From SUG1106 sp964651095 (GTDB taxonomy: Bacteria; Bacillota; Clostridia; Peptostreptococcales; Anaerovoracaceae), in the NCBI GenBank assembly GCA_964651095.1, contig CAZYWO010000014.1:1-29166 (forward strand): a stretch of DNA of 29,166 nt. The letters are read 5' to 3'. Made by a program: the position numbers and the translations under genes. Below the pieces are notes generated by a model. That model ran no database searches. It worked only from the letters and a program-made list of their open reading frames with translations, and had not been told where the DNA came from. How positions within the stretch are numbered: the stretch's first letter is position 1; every line of letters begins with the position of its first letter. Of the stretch, positions 21,652 to 29,166 are shown piece after piece.

Positions 21652-23608
21652 ACGTATTTTCAGTCTTTCTTCCGCCATTATATCGGAAAATCTGAAAATG
21701 TACTGGTATCTGCCTGCCCTGTCCTTTATTATATACTTTATGGCGGGAATATTCCCTTTGCTGGTGGACAATAATCTTATGACAGAGCCAAATAATCTAT
21801 GGTACCTTGAAGATTCTTTAAGAAACTATAATGTTGCTTATTGCTTGCTGATGATTATTGTGCCGCTCATATCTGCCGTTATGATGATGGGCTTCCTTCA
21901 TAATCCGGTTCGTGCAACGGCCCTCCACTCCCAGCCCTTCAGCAGAAACAAAATCTTCTGTTCTCACATTCTTACCGGCTGGCTTATGTGTATAATGCCT
22001 GTTATCGTCATGACGCTGTTATACAGCCTGATGAACCATACGACAACCTCGACCGTATACTGGATGGTTACTTCTGCTATAATAATCACATTTTTTTATG
22101 GAATGTTTGTGTTGGCGGGAAGCTTAGTGGGAAACAGCGTTATGCACGTACTGCTTTCGGGAGTTTTCTTCGGCATAATACCTCTGATTATATGGATAAC
22201 AATGATGTTCTGCGAGAGTTTTCTCGAAGGCTTTTACTCCATACCTGAACCGATTGAAGATTTTATGATAAACTCCAACCCCATATTTTCGATAATAAGT
22301 AACTACGGAGAGTCTTTACCGTTAGAAAACATTTTGATATTCGGGGCTGCGGGATTGATAATGCTCGTTCTGGCATCTATTGCATATTCAAGAGCAAAAC
22401 TTGAGCGAGTTGGCGACTCTATGATGTATCGCATTTTTGAAGAAATCATCACATGGCTGGTTGTATTTGTTGGGATGAGCGCTTTCGGATATTTTTTCTA
22501 CAAATTGGTGTATACCAAAGTCATTCTCCTAATGGGCATGGCGTTCGGAAGCCTGCTGTCCTTTATAGTTGTAAAAATAGTTTTGGCACGTTCAATTAAG
22601 ATTATAAACAAGGAAAACTTGATTTCTTTAGGCATATATGCGATTCTCGCCTGCCTATTCGTAAGTATTACAATCTACGATCTGAGTGGGTTTACCAAAC
22701 GCGTGCCTGACGTCGACGATATAGATTTCGTATATCGTGACACATATGAGTGGGATGACATGTTTTACTACTATAATTTTGAAGAAAACTTTATAGAAAA
22801 CGATCAGCTAAGTTCTCCGGAAACCATCGAAAAAATAGTTGCTCTGCACCAGTACATTGTAGATAATAAACTCTACAGTCAAGACGCTGCCTCTAAGGGT
22901 TACTTTATCTACCGTGACAGCAACGGTACTGTTCAAAGCAACAAATACAGCACTATTTATTTCCACTATACGACCAAAAATGGCAGTTCTATACAGAGAT
23001 ACTTTGGAATCTTGCCTGACGAAACTGCCATAAATATGATTAACGATATCTTAAACAGTGAAGAATATAAAGACAAAGGAAATCTTTCCGATAACATCAA
23101 AGTGGAAAACGTAAGTTATATTCAGGTTTATACTTACGATTACAGTTACGATGAAGAGATCGACCGTGAAATAGCCTATGAAAAATCCGGCACAGATTAT
23201 GTCGGTAATGCGGATACTAAAAGCATATCCGCGAACAACGAGGTAACTGTAATAATAGATGACCCTGAAGAAATTGAAGAGTTTCTTGCAGCTTTAAGAA
23301 AAGACTATTATAATAGAACATATCGTTTTGAATACTTGCAGGAAGATTTAACGGATATAGTCACATCATCTTCGTCTATATTATCCTTTAATATGGATAT
23401 AAGCGGAAGTATCATCATGAAGCCGGGCAGCGAGGGTACTATCACTGCTTCAGACGAGGAACAGACTAGCAATCAGTATTACTCAGCGCCTCAGTCAGAG
23501 GTCAACTTCTTTGTAAGAGGAACAGATAAAAATACTTTGAAACTGCTTGGTGGCATCTTTGAAAAAGAAGGATATGACTATTATGCAAAACGTATTAACG
23601 AATTATAA
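21641..23608 (+). CDS. ABC transporter permease with large C-terminal extracytoplasmic domain
   Basis: 655 residues from the ATG at 21641, which has GGGAGG about 7 nt upstream and overlaps the ATPase gene by 11 nt. I count nine membrane segments (about 21-41, 65-86, 108-130, 139-163, 167-190, 230-249, 269-290, 293-315, 327-346). They are followed by an outside domain of about 300 residues rich in Asp, Glu, Ser and Tyr (347-655). With an odd number of segments the domain would face outward. The arrangement resembles permeases of YtrA-controlled ABC systems that carry a C-terminal domain of unknown function (I recall DUF6449; not checked). It may sense or bind an envelope compound. Confidence 0.82.
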   Translation: MKNKRIFSLSSAIISENLKMYWYLPALSFIIYFMAGIFPLLVDNNLMTEPNNLWYLEDSLRNYNVAYCLLMIIVPLISAVMMMGFLHNPVRATALHSQPFSRNKIFCSHILTGWLMCIMPVIVMTLLYSLMNHTTTSTVYWMVTSAIIITFFYGMFVLAGSLVGNSVMHVLLSGVFFGIIPLIIWITMMFCESFLEGFYSIPEPIEDFMINSNPIFSIISNYGESLPLENILIFGAAGLIMLVLASIAYSRAKLERVGDSMMYRIFEEIITWLVVFVGMSAFGYFFYKLVYTKVILLMGMAFGSLLSFIVVKIVLARSIKIINKENLISLGIYAILACLFVSITIYDLSGFTKRVPDVDDIDFVYRDTYEWDDMFYYYNFEENFIENDQLSSPETIEKIVALHQYIVDNKLYSQDAASKGYFIYRDSNGTVQSNKYSTIYFHYTTKNGSSIQRYFGILPDETAINMINDILNSEEYKDKGNLSDNIKVENVSYIQVYTYDYSYDEEIDREIAYEKSGTDYVGNADTKSISANNEVTVIIDDPEEIEEFLAALRKDYYNRTYRFEYLQEDLTDIVTSSSSILSFNMDISGSIIMKPGSEGTITASDEEQTSNQYYSAPQSEVNFFVRGTDKNTLKLLGGIFEKEGYDYYAKRINEL

Positions 23609-24953
23609 AGAATCCATACTTTATGGTAATGCAAGACATGCAGAAAATGATCAATACGTAGAATACCATGATACAATAATTATCGGCGCAGGCGCTGCCG
23701 GTCTCTGTTTTGGAGCCGGCGCGCCTGTCGGTAAAGATATATTAATACTTGAAAAAACCGATAAAATCGGAACTAAACTTCTTATGAGCGGTTCCGGGCA
23801 ATGCAATGTTACCCATGGCGGCTCAATTAAGAAGTTTTTGTTATGCTACGGCAAAAACGGTCCTTCTATAAGAAGTATTCTATACAGACACAGTAATATG
23901 GAGCTTTGCAAATTATTAGAATCTTTGGGCATACCTTTATTGGAACGAGAAGATGGTAAAATCTTTCCTAAATCAATGAATTCCCATGACGTGCGAAATT
24001 CTCTTTTATCAGCTTGCAAAGATAATGGAGTGCAAATTCGTGTAAACTGGCCTGTAACTGAAATTAAAAGCTTAAAGCAAGGTTTTGAAGTAACCGCCCG
24101 CACCGGTTCAACTTACAATAGAACCTCCAATTGTTCATCAGAAAAAAAATCATTGACGTGCCGCAATCTGGTGGTAGCCTGCGGCGGATGTTCCTACCCT
24201 TCCACCGGCTCCGACGGCAGCCTGTTTCCGATTCTTGCTCGCAATCTGGGAATTAAAATAGAAAAACCTAAGCCTTCGCTGGTTCCTGTTTTTTTGCAAA
24301 ATTATCCTTTCTCTGACCTGAGCGGAATCAGTTTGCACAACGTGGGCATAAAAATTTTAAAACCCGGCGCACCTTCAAGCAAGATTAAAGATAAAAATGC
24401 GATTAATTCAAACGGGTGCGGAGATCTGATTTTTACTCACAAAAACCTTTCCGGGCCTGTGATTCTCAACAATTCCAGATATATGGAGACAGGTTTTACG
24501 TTAGAAATAAATTACGTTTTTCCACGTGCCAAAGAAGATATAATATCACATATGAAAAAGATTTCCAGTGGGAACAACAGACAAACAAGCACATTTTTTG
24601 CGGATGAATATAACCTTCCAAGACGCTTTGTCCTTAAAATTATGGAACTGGCCGGAATTCAGGATAAAAAACTATCCTCTCTTTCCGGCAGTGAAATTAC
24701 TGCTTTGGCTCAAGGGTTTGCATGTGCCTCATACTCCATCAGCGGATTGGGAGGATTCAATAACGCCATGGCGACTAAAGGCGGCGTAAGCCTTGAAAAC
24801 GTTAATCTGCAAACATTGGAAAGCACCGTCTGTAAAGGGCTCTACTTTATAGGCGAGGCTCTTGATATTGATGGAGATACCGGCGGCTACAACATTCAAT
24901 TTGCCTATTCTTCGGCAAATGCGGTCATCGACCATTTATTCGGTAAAAAATAG
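23583..24953 (+). CDS. BaiN/HI0933 family FAD-dependent oxidoreductase
   Basis: 456 residues. The FAD-binding motif IIIGAGAAGL (32-41) is followed by ILILEKTDKIGTKLLMSGSGQCNVTHGG (the family usually has GRCN; here Gln replaces Arg), GKIFPKSM, VACGGCSYPSTGSDG and the C-terminal GEALDIDGDTGGYNIQFAYSS. These define the HI0933/BaiN flavoprotein family, often annotated as aminoacetone oxidase-like; physiological substrates are unsettled. The N-terminus has about 25 extra residues before the flavin motif. The ATG at 23583 follows AAGAAGGA by about 10 nt and overlaps the permease gene by 26 nt, so it may be coexpressed with it. Confidence 0.88.
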   Translation: MQNVLTNYKESILYGNARHAENDQYVEYHDTIIIGAGAAGLCFGAGAPVGKDILILEKTDKIGTKLLMSGSGQCNVTHGGSIKKFLLCYGKNGPSIRSILYRHSNMELCKLLESLGIPLLEREDGKIFPKSMNSHDVRNSLLSACKDNGVQIRVNWPVTEIKSLKQGFEVTARTGSTYNRTSNCSSEKKSLTCRNLVVACGGCSYPSTGSDGSLFPILARNLGIKIEKPKPSLVPVFLQNYPFSDLSGISLHNVGIKILKPGAPSSKIKDKNAINSNGCGDLIFTHKNLSGPVILNNSRYMETGFTLEINYVFPRAKEDIISHMKKISSGNNRQTSTFFADEYNLPRRFVLKIMELAGIQDKKLSSLSGSEITALAQGFACASYSISGLGGFNNAMATKGGVSLENVNLQTLESTVCKGLYFIGEALDIDGDTGGYNIQFAYSSANAVIDHLFGKK

Positions 24954-24964
24954 CAAGTATCCTG

Positions 24965-24990
24965 CCTCCCGCATATATTGACACGGGAGG
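24965..24990 (+). promoter_or_regulatory. Hairpin covering the metallophosphoesterase ribosome-binding site
   Basis: CCTCCCG (24965-24971) pairs with CGGGAGG (24984-24990) across a 12-nt loop. The 3' arm contains the GGGAGG ribosome-binding site of the gene starting at 24998. It could restrain translation, or in part mark the end of the preceding gene, but no T-run follows. Confidence 0.55.
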
Positions 24991-24997
24991 TATTATT

Positions 24998-25840
24998 ATG
25001 GGTTTTTCCGAAAATTTTTATAACAAACAGATTGATAAGGCTCTCCAAAATGCACCGATTATCAGCACCGATGTCCATCAGCGCATAGTGCTTTTCAGCG
25101 ACTGCCATAGAGGTAACGGTACTTGGAACGATAGTTTTCTCAATAATAAAACTATTTACGAAGCTGCGCTCGGATATTATTTCAACGCAGGTTTCACATA
25201 TATTGAACTGGGAGACGGAGATGAGCTTTGGGAAAATCGAAAATTTGAAGACATCGCAGAAATACATGCAGATATTTTTCAATTGCTGATGAAATTTCAA
25301 TTAAGCGGCAGATTCTATATGATTTGGGGAAATCACGATATAGTGAAGCGAAGCCGCTCATTCAATGTAAAGGAATTGCCTGTCTGCCATGAATCCATAA
25401 TCATACATAACCCTGCCAGCAATGCAAGCTATCATCTGATTCATGGTCATCAAGTAGACCCTCTTAACAATCAGGGATGGAAACTGGCAAGATGGATGGT
25501 GCGTTATCTGTGGAAACCGCTGGAACTGGCAGGTATTAAAGATCCTACCAGCGCGGCGCGCAATTATCAAAAAGGGAAAGTCTTAGAACAGCGTATGAGA
25601 AATTGGGCGCAAACCAATCAAACCAATATTATTGCCGGTCATACTCATCGCCCTGCCCTATCTCCTACTGAAAGACAGTGGGGATACTATAATACAGGTT
25701 CATGCGTACATCCCAATACCATTACTTGTCTGGAAATAGACAAAGGCCGCATTTCCCTTATAAAATGGGCAACCTGCGCCGACGAAAATCAATATATACA
25801 CGTGTGCCGCCACACCATAAGCGGTCCTATCGGAATATAA
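24998..25840 (+). CDS. Metallophosphoesterase (calcineurin-like)
   Basis: 280 residues. The dinuclear metal motifs are in order: FSDCHRG (Asp35, His37), LGDGDE (Asp73), WGNHD (Asn112, His113), LIHGHQ (His149) and GHTHRP (His215, His217). There is no signal peptide and no extra domain, so it is a cytoplasmic phosphoesterase; the substrate (protein, nucleotide or lipid phosphate) cannot be told. GGGAGG lies 7 nt before the ATG inside a hairpin. It follows the flavoprotein gene by 44 nt. Confidence 0.87.
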   Translation: MGFSENFYNKQIDKALQNAPIISTDVHQRIVLFSDCHRGNGTWNDSFLNNKTIYEAALGYYFNAGFTYIELGDGDELWENRKFEDIAEIHADIFQLLMKFQLSGRFYMIWGNHDIVKRSRSFNVKELPVCHESIIIHNPASNASYHLIHGHQVDPLNNQGWKLARWMVRYLWKPLELAGIKDPTSAARNYQKGKVLEQRMRNWAQTNQTNIIAGHTHRPALSPTERQWGYYNTGSCVHPNTITCLEIDKGRISLIKWATCADENQYIHVCRHTISGPIGI

Positions 25841-25910
25841 GTTTTCATTGCATTTAATCTTATGATTTTCTCAAAGCCTAATATTAATAAAAACTTAACT
25901 TTAAACGCTA

Positions 25911-25938
25911 TTGACTTTTTTCACTAAAAGTGTATAAT
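25911..25938 (+). promoter_or_regulatory. Sigma-A promoter of the zur-znu operon
   Basis: TTGACT and TATAAT are 16 bp apart. The predicted start near 25945 is followed at once by the Fur/Zur-like palindrome. Confidence 0.78.
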
Positions 25939-25953
25939 AAGTTCATAATAATT

Positions 25954-25980
25954 TGAGAATGATTCTCAAAATCATTCTCA
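25954..25980. promoter_or_regulatory. Fur/Zur-type operator
   Basis: TGAGAATGATTCTCA (25954-25968) is a 7-1-7 palindrome close to the Fur-family consensus. In addition the 11-bp arm TGAGAATGATT recurs inverted at 25970-25980 (5-nt spacer), giving two overlapping sites just past the start point. Repression by the adjacent Fur-family protein is the natural reading; the 5' leader could also fold here. Confidence 0.75.
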
Positions 25981-26045
25981 TTTTTATTTTACCCTATTTG
26001 CAGTTTTAAAATTAAAATAGATTATTTAGAAATCAGGAGAAAAAC

Positions 26046-26468
26046 GTGGCTACTTATCAAACACATCAAAAAAAGGATTTAATAGATTTTTTGAAAAAAC
26101 ATTCTGATAGCGCGTATACTATCGACGCTATTGCCGAGGAAATAAAGAAAGACCCTGAATTCGCCAATCCTCCCGGCAAGAGTACCATTTACAGGCTTAT
26201 GCCTAAACTCATGGATGATAACTTGGTAAAATGTTTCGCCAAGGGCGGCGCATCTAAGTCGTCATACCAAATCATGGGAGGTGAGAATTGCCATTTTCAC
26301 ATTCACATGAAATGCATCGGCTGCGGTAAACTTCTCCACATGAGCGATGAAGACTCCGACAGGCTTCTTGAACGTATAAGGGAACTTAATCACTTTGATG
26401 TTGATTTAAACCAAACGTTGCTCTTTGGTCGCTGTCAGGACTGCGGGAAAGGGAATTTTGAGAAATGA
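26046..26468 (+). CDS. zur: Fur family metalloregulator, probably Zur
   Basis: 140 residues. The winged helix has the recognition segment GKSTIYRLMPKLMDDNLV (44-61). The metal region holds HFHIHMKCIGCGK (His83, His85, His87, Cys90, Cys93) and CQDCGK (Cys130, Cys133), the structural zinc cysteine pairs of the family. The zinc importer directly downstream makes Zur more likely than Fur or PerR, but the metal cannot be proven from sequence. The start is GTG with AGGAG 6 nt upstream. Its stop overlaps the next start (ATGA). Confidence 0.85.
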   Translation: MATYQTHQKKDLIDFLKKHSDSAYTIDAIAEEIKKDPEFANPPGKSTIYRLMPKLMDDNLVKCFAKGGASKSSYQIMGGENCHFHIHMKCIGCGKLLHMSDEDSDRLLERIRELNHFDVDLNQTLLFGRCQDCGKGNFEK

Positions 26469-27469
26469 AAAAGAAAATAATTCTTATACCGGCTTTGATT
26501 ATTATGCTGGCATTTATAACAATGTTGGCAAGCGGATGTCAAAGCAAGACCGTTCAATCAGAACAAACCTCTATACTTTGCGCCGGCTTCGCTGAATATG
26601 ACTGGGTACGCAATATTATAGGAGAAAATCCGTCGGAATTTGAGATTTCTCTCCTTAATGACAGCGGTGTGGACATGCACAGTTACCAGCCTTCCGTAGA
26701 CGATATGATAAAGATTGCAAACTGTCAAATTATAGTCTACACAGGGGGAGATTCTCAGTTTTGGATAAAAGACGCCATCGTTTCCTCTCCGTCTGCTGAA
26801 AGGCAAGAAGTTTCCCTAGTGGAAATTTTCAGCCACAACAATGAAATTTCTTCCCGTTACTCCATCGACAGCGATGATGATGAAGATGAACACGAACACG
26901 AGCATCATCAAGATCATGACCATGAGATAGACGAACACCTTTGGCTCTCCCTGAAATTGGCGCCGACCTTCATAAGAGAACTTGCCGCCCACATAGGTGA
27001 GATGGACCTTCCAAACGCGAAGTATTATGAAGAAAACGCGGAGAAATATATCGACAGCATCACATCTTTAGATGAACAATACGAATTAGCCGTGAGCAAC
27101 GCTTCATATGCTGAAATACTCTTTGCAGACAGATACCCTTTCAAGTATATGCTTGAAGACTACGGACTGTCTCATATTGCGGCGTTTTCCGGTTGTTCTG
27201 CCGAAACAGAAGCAAGTTTTGAAACTATACTTGCTCTTTCCGAAGAGCTAAATCATTTAAACCTTTCATCAGTAGCCATACTGAAAAAATCTCAGCCTAA
27301 CCTGGCTCAAACCATTATAAATAATTCAGGTATGGAAAATGTCCGGATTCTTGTATTCGACTCGATGCAGTCTGTTACTGCTTCTGAGATAGAGGCAGGT
27401 AAAACATATATTTCAACAATGGAAGAGAATCTGGAATCACTGAAACATGCTATTGTCACTAATTATTAA
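26465..27469 (+). CDS. znuA: Zinc ABC transporter substrate-binding lipoprotein (ZnuA-like)
   Basis: 334 residues. A lipoprotein signal peptide with lipobox LASGC (Cys25) precedes a cluster A-I binding protein. A His/Asp/Glu-rich loop (about 136-158, with HEHEHHQDHDH) is a hallmark of zinc-binding members. Likely metal ligands are His72 in DMHSYQP and His158 in DEHLW; at the third ligand position an ADRYPFKYML stretch (Asp) appears where many homologues have His, and the C-terminal FDSMQS block is present. It captures Zn2+ outside the membrane for ZnuB. Its ATG overlaps the end of zur. Confidence 0.9.
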   Translation: MKKKIILIPALIIMLAFITMLASGCQSKTVQSEQTSILCAGFAEYDWVRNIIGENPSEFEISLLNDSGVDMHSYQPSVDDMIKIANCQIIVYTGGDSQFWIKDAIVSSPSAERQEVSLVEIFSHNNEISSRYSIDSDDDEDEHEHEHHQDHDHEIDEHLWLSLKLAPTFIRELAAHIGEMDLPNAKYYEENAEKYIDSITSLDEQYELAVSNASYAEILFADRYPFKYMLEDYGLSHIAAFSGCSAETEASFETILALSEELNHLNLSSVAILKKSQPNLAQTIINNSGMENVRILVFDSMQSVTASEIEAGKTYISTMEENLESLKHAIVTNY

Positions 27470-27490
27470 TTATGAAAGGCAGGATGCAAC

Positions 27491-28264
27491 ATGTCACAAC
27501 TGATTGCTAAAAACCTTTGTCTGGGCTACGATGGAGTAATCGTTTCTCAAGATATAAATTTTCAAGTCAATAAAGGCGACTATCTGTGTATCGTAGGAGA
27601 AAACGGTTCGGGTAAGTCTACTCTGATAAAAACACTTTTAGGGTTGACACCGCCCATAAGCGGAGAAATTATACGATCAGACGGACTTAATTTCTCAGAA
27701 ATAGGCTATCTGCCCCAGCAAACTCCGGTACAGAAAGATTTCCCTGCATCTGTGGGAGAAATAGTTCTTTCAGGCTGCCTTGCCGCATCGGGGCTAAATC
27801 CCTTTTACACCGCCGGGCAGAAAGCTCTCGCCCAGTCCAACATGGAACGGCTGGGCATCGCCGATAAAAAAAATAAATGTTACAGGGACCTCTCAGGGGG
27901 ACAGCAGCAGAGAGTTCTTTTGGCACGCGCTTTGTGCGCTACCAGAAAAATGCTTTTGCTGGATGAGCCTGTTTCCGGCTTAGACCCGGTGGCAGCTTCT
28001 GAAATGTACCAAATAATTAAAGAACTTAATCATGAGTACCGTACCACGATTATTATGGTGTCCCACGATATAGAATCTGCGGTCAAGTACGCAAGCCATA
28101 TCTTACACATCGGAAGCTCTCTCCAGTTCTTCGGTTCAAAAGAAGAATATATTCAAAGCCCAATTAAGACTGCCTTTCGTCATCAACCCCAGGACTTATC
28201 AAAATTCGTTGAAGAAGCAGACTTATGCACGCGTGCATATAAGAATAGGAGGTATTTCAAATGA
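27491..28264 (+). CDS. znuC: Zinc ABC transporter ATP-binding protein (ZnuC-like)
   Basis: 257 residues. Walker A GENGSGKST (36-44), the family marks IGYLPQQTPVQKDFPASVGEIVLSG, signature LSGGQQQR (134-141), Walker B LLLDEPVSGLDP and the switch VSHDI. It energises metal import with ZnuB. AAAGGCAGG stands before the ATG. The stop overlaps the next start by 4 nt. Confidence 0.93.
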   Translation: MSQLIAKNLCLGYDGVIVSQDINFQVNKGDYLCIVGENGSGKSTLIKTLLGLTPPISGEIIRSDGLNFSEIGYLPQQTPVQKDFPASVGEIVLSGCLAASGLNPFYTAGQKALAQSNMERLGIADKKNKCYRDLSGGQQQRVLLARALCATRKMLLLDEPVSGLDPVAASEMYQIIKELNHEYRTTIIMVSHDIESAVKYASHILHIGSSLQFFGSKEEYIQSPIKTAFRHQPQDLSKFVEEADLCTRAYKNRRYFK

Positions 28265-29112
28265 CCAGTATTATAGAAGTATTGTCTAAAATTCCTGAAT
28301 ATCTTTCCTATTCATTTGTTCGCTATGCGTTTATCGCAGGTATTTTAGTTGCGCTTTGCTCATCTCTTTTGGGAGTAACTCTGGTTCTTAAAAGGTATTC
28401 GTTCATCGGAGACGGTCTTTCCCATGTAGCCTTCGGTGCAATGGCAATAGCCGCAGTTTTTTCAATAAGCAATGATCTAATAATTGTACTGCCTGTTACG
28501 GTAGTATGCGCTGTTTTACTGCTTAAAAGCGGTCAAAACGCCAAAGTCAAAGGAGACGCTGCTCTGGCCATGCTTTCGGTGGGTTCAATGGCCGCCGGTT
28601 ATTTACTGCTCAACATGTTTTCAGTTTCAGCTAATGTATCAGGAGACGTGTGCAGCACCTTATTCGGTTCAACTTCAATCCTCACGTTGACAGAAAAAGA
28701 TATTATAATTTGTGCGGTTATGTCGGTGCTCGTAATATTGGTATTTATAATTTTTTACAACAAAATTTTCGCTTTGACTTTTGACGAAAATTTTGCTGTC
28801 GCAACCGGAATCAACGCCTCGGCTTATAATCTTCTTATAGCAATAATAACTGCGGTAATAATCGTACTTGCCATGAATTTGGTAGGCGCCCTTCTTACGT
28901 CTGCTCTGATTATCTTTCCTGCTTTATCAGCCATGCGTGTTTTCAGCACTTTTAAGCAGGTTATAGTTTGTTCTGCGGTTGTATCAGTAATCAGCGCAGC
29001 TATTGGGATTCTCATTTCCATAATGCTTTCATCACCGGTAGGAGCCACTATAGTGGTGGTCGACCTTATTGTGTTTGGAGGATTCAGCTTGTCAGGCAAA
29101 CTCTTAAAATAA
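28261..29112 (+). CDS. znuB: Zinc ABC transporter permease (ZnuB-like)
   Basis: 283 residues with about eight to nine membrane segments, ABC-3 family. Typical stretches are YAFIAGILVALCSSLLGVTLVLKRYSFIGDGLSHVAFGAMAIA near the N-terminus and VGALLTSALIIFPALSAM in the C-terminal half. It forms the Zn2+ channel. It is translationally coupled to znuC (ATGA), with AGGAGG about 6 nt upstream. It ends 11 nt before a terminator-like hairpin. Confidence 0.93.
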   Translation: MTSIIEVLSKIPEYLSYSFVRYAFIAGILVALCSSLLGVTLVLKRYSFIGDGLSHVAFGAMAIAAVFSISNDLIIVLPVTVVCAVLLLKSGQNAKVKGDAALAMLSVGSMAAGYLLLNMFSVSANVSGDVCSTLFGSTSILTLTEKDIIICAVMSVLVILVFIIFYNKIFALTFDENFAVATGINASAYNLLIAIITAVIIVLAMNLVGALLTSALIIFPALSAMRVFSTFKQVIVCSAVVSVISAAIGILISIMLSSPVGATIVVVDLIVFGGFSLSGKLLK

Positions 29113-29123
29113 GGCTCTATAAT

Positions 29124-29166
29124 AAATGTTGGGGTGGGCGAAAATAAATCGCCTGTCTCAACATTT
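29124..29166 (+). terminator. Terminator-like hairpin after znuB (runs to window end)
   Basis: AAATGTTG pairs with CAACATTT at the very end of the window; inner GGCGA/TCGCC and intervening wobble pairs give a stem of about 18 bp around an AAATAAA loop. Any following T-run lies outside the window. Confidence 0.65.

Overview
The window looks like ordinary chromosome from a low-GC, Gram-positive anaerobe of the Bacillota, class Clostridia. Evidence for this: Shine-Dalgarno sites are strong (AGGAGG type); GTG and TTG starts are frequent; consensus sigma-A promoters recur; lipoproteins carry lipoboxes; and the ylmE-sepF-ylmG-divIVA-lspA-rluD block matches the Bacillota cell-division neighbourhood. 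A small CsfB/Gin-like zinc protein hints at a spore-forming lineage. I cannot name the genus from sequence alone. I see no tRNA, rRNA, CRISPR, IS element or phage gene.

Layout. (1) 1-1826: rqcH (ribosome quality control) with its -10 box and terminator. (2) 1885-3339, minus strand: a small lipoprotein and a monoacylglycerol-lipase-like hydrolase. (3) 3510-3623, plus strand: a 37-codon Gin-like zinc-finger gene. (4) 9021 down to 3766, minus strand: a tightly packed operon of envelope adaptor, yggS/ylmE, sepF, yggT/ylmG, divIVA, lspA, rluD and a flavin-reductase-like gene. (5) 12667 down to 9065, minus strand: ylxM-ffh-rpsP-khpA-rimM-trmD, covering protein targeting, ribosome maturation and tRNA modification, from a consensus promoter. 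(6) 18338 down to 12926, minus strand: livK-H-M-G-F, a complete branched-chain amino-acid ABC importer, followed by a cytidylate-kinase-like gene. (7) 18669-18818, minus strand: a 49-residue single-pass membrane peptide with its own consensus promoter. (8) 20164 down to 19031, minus strand: sppA. (9) 20568-25840, plus strand: a YtrA-type GntR repressor, an ABC ATPase and an ABC permease with a large extracytoplasmic domain, then a BaiN/HI0933-type flavoprotein and a metallophosphoesterase. (10) 26046-29112, plus strand: a Fur-family regulator (probably Zur) and a znuA-znuC-znuB zinc importer behind a Fur/Zur-like palindrome.

Regulation is unusually readable. Six promoters have a TTGACA-like -35 at 16-18 bp from a good -10, and a seventh, before the envelope adaptor, is an extended -10 promoter that would give a leaderless message. 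The YtrA-type operon has a 23-bp palindrome in its promoter spacer, and the zinc operon has a palindrome just after its predicted start site. The livK upstream region holds a terminator enclosed by an 11-bp inverted repeat and a long structured leader.

Most genes are housekeeping. I found no convincing wholly new multi-gene system. The items most worth a second look are the tiny Gin-like gene, the small membrane peptide, the liv control region, the leaderless-promoter candidate, the hairpin over the metallophosphoesterase ribosome-binding site, and the YtrA-controlled transporter with its large ectodomain. All functional calls come from motif recognition by eye; no database search was run.
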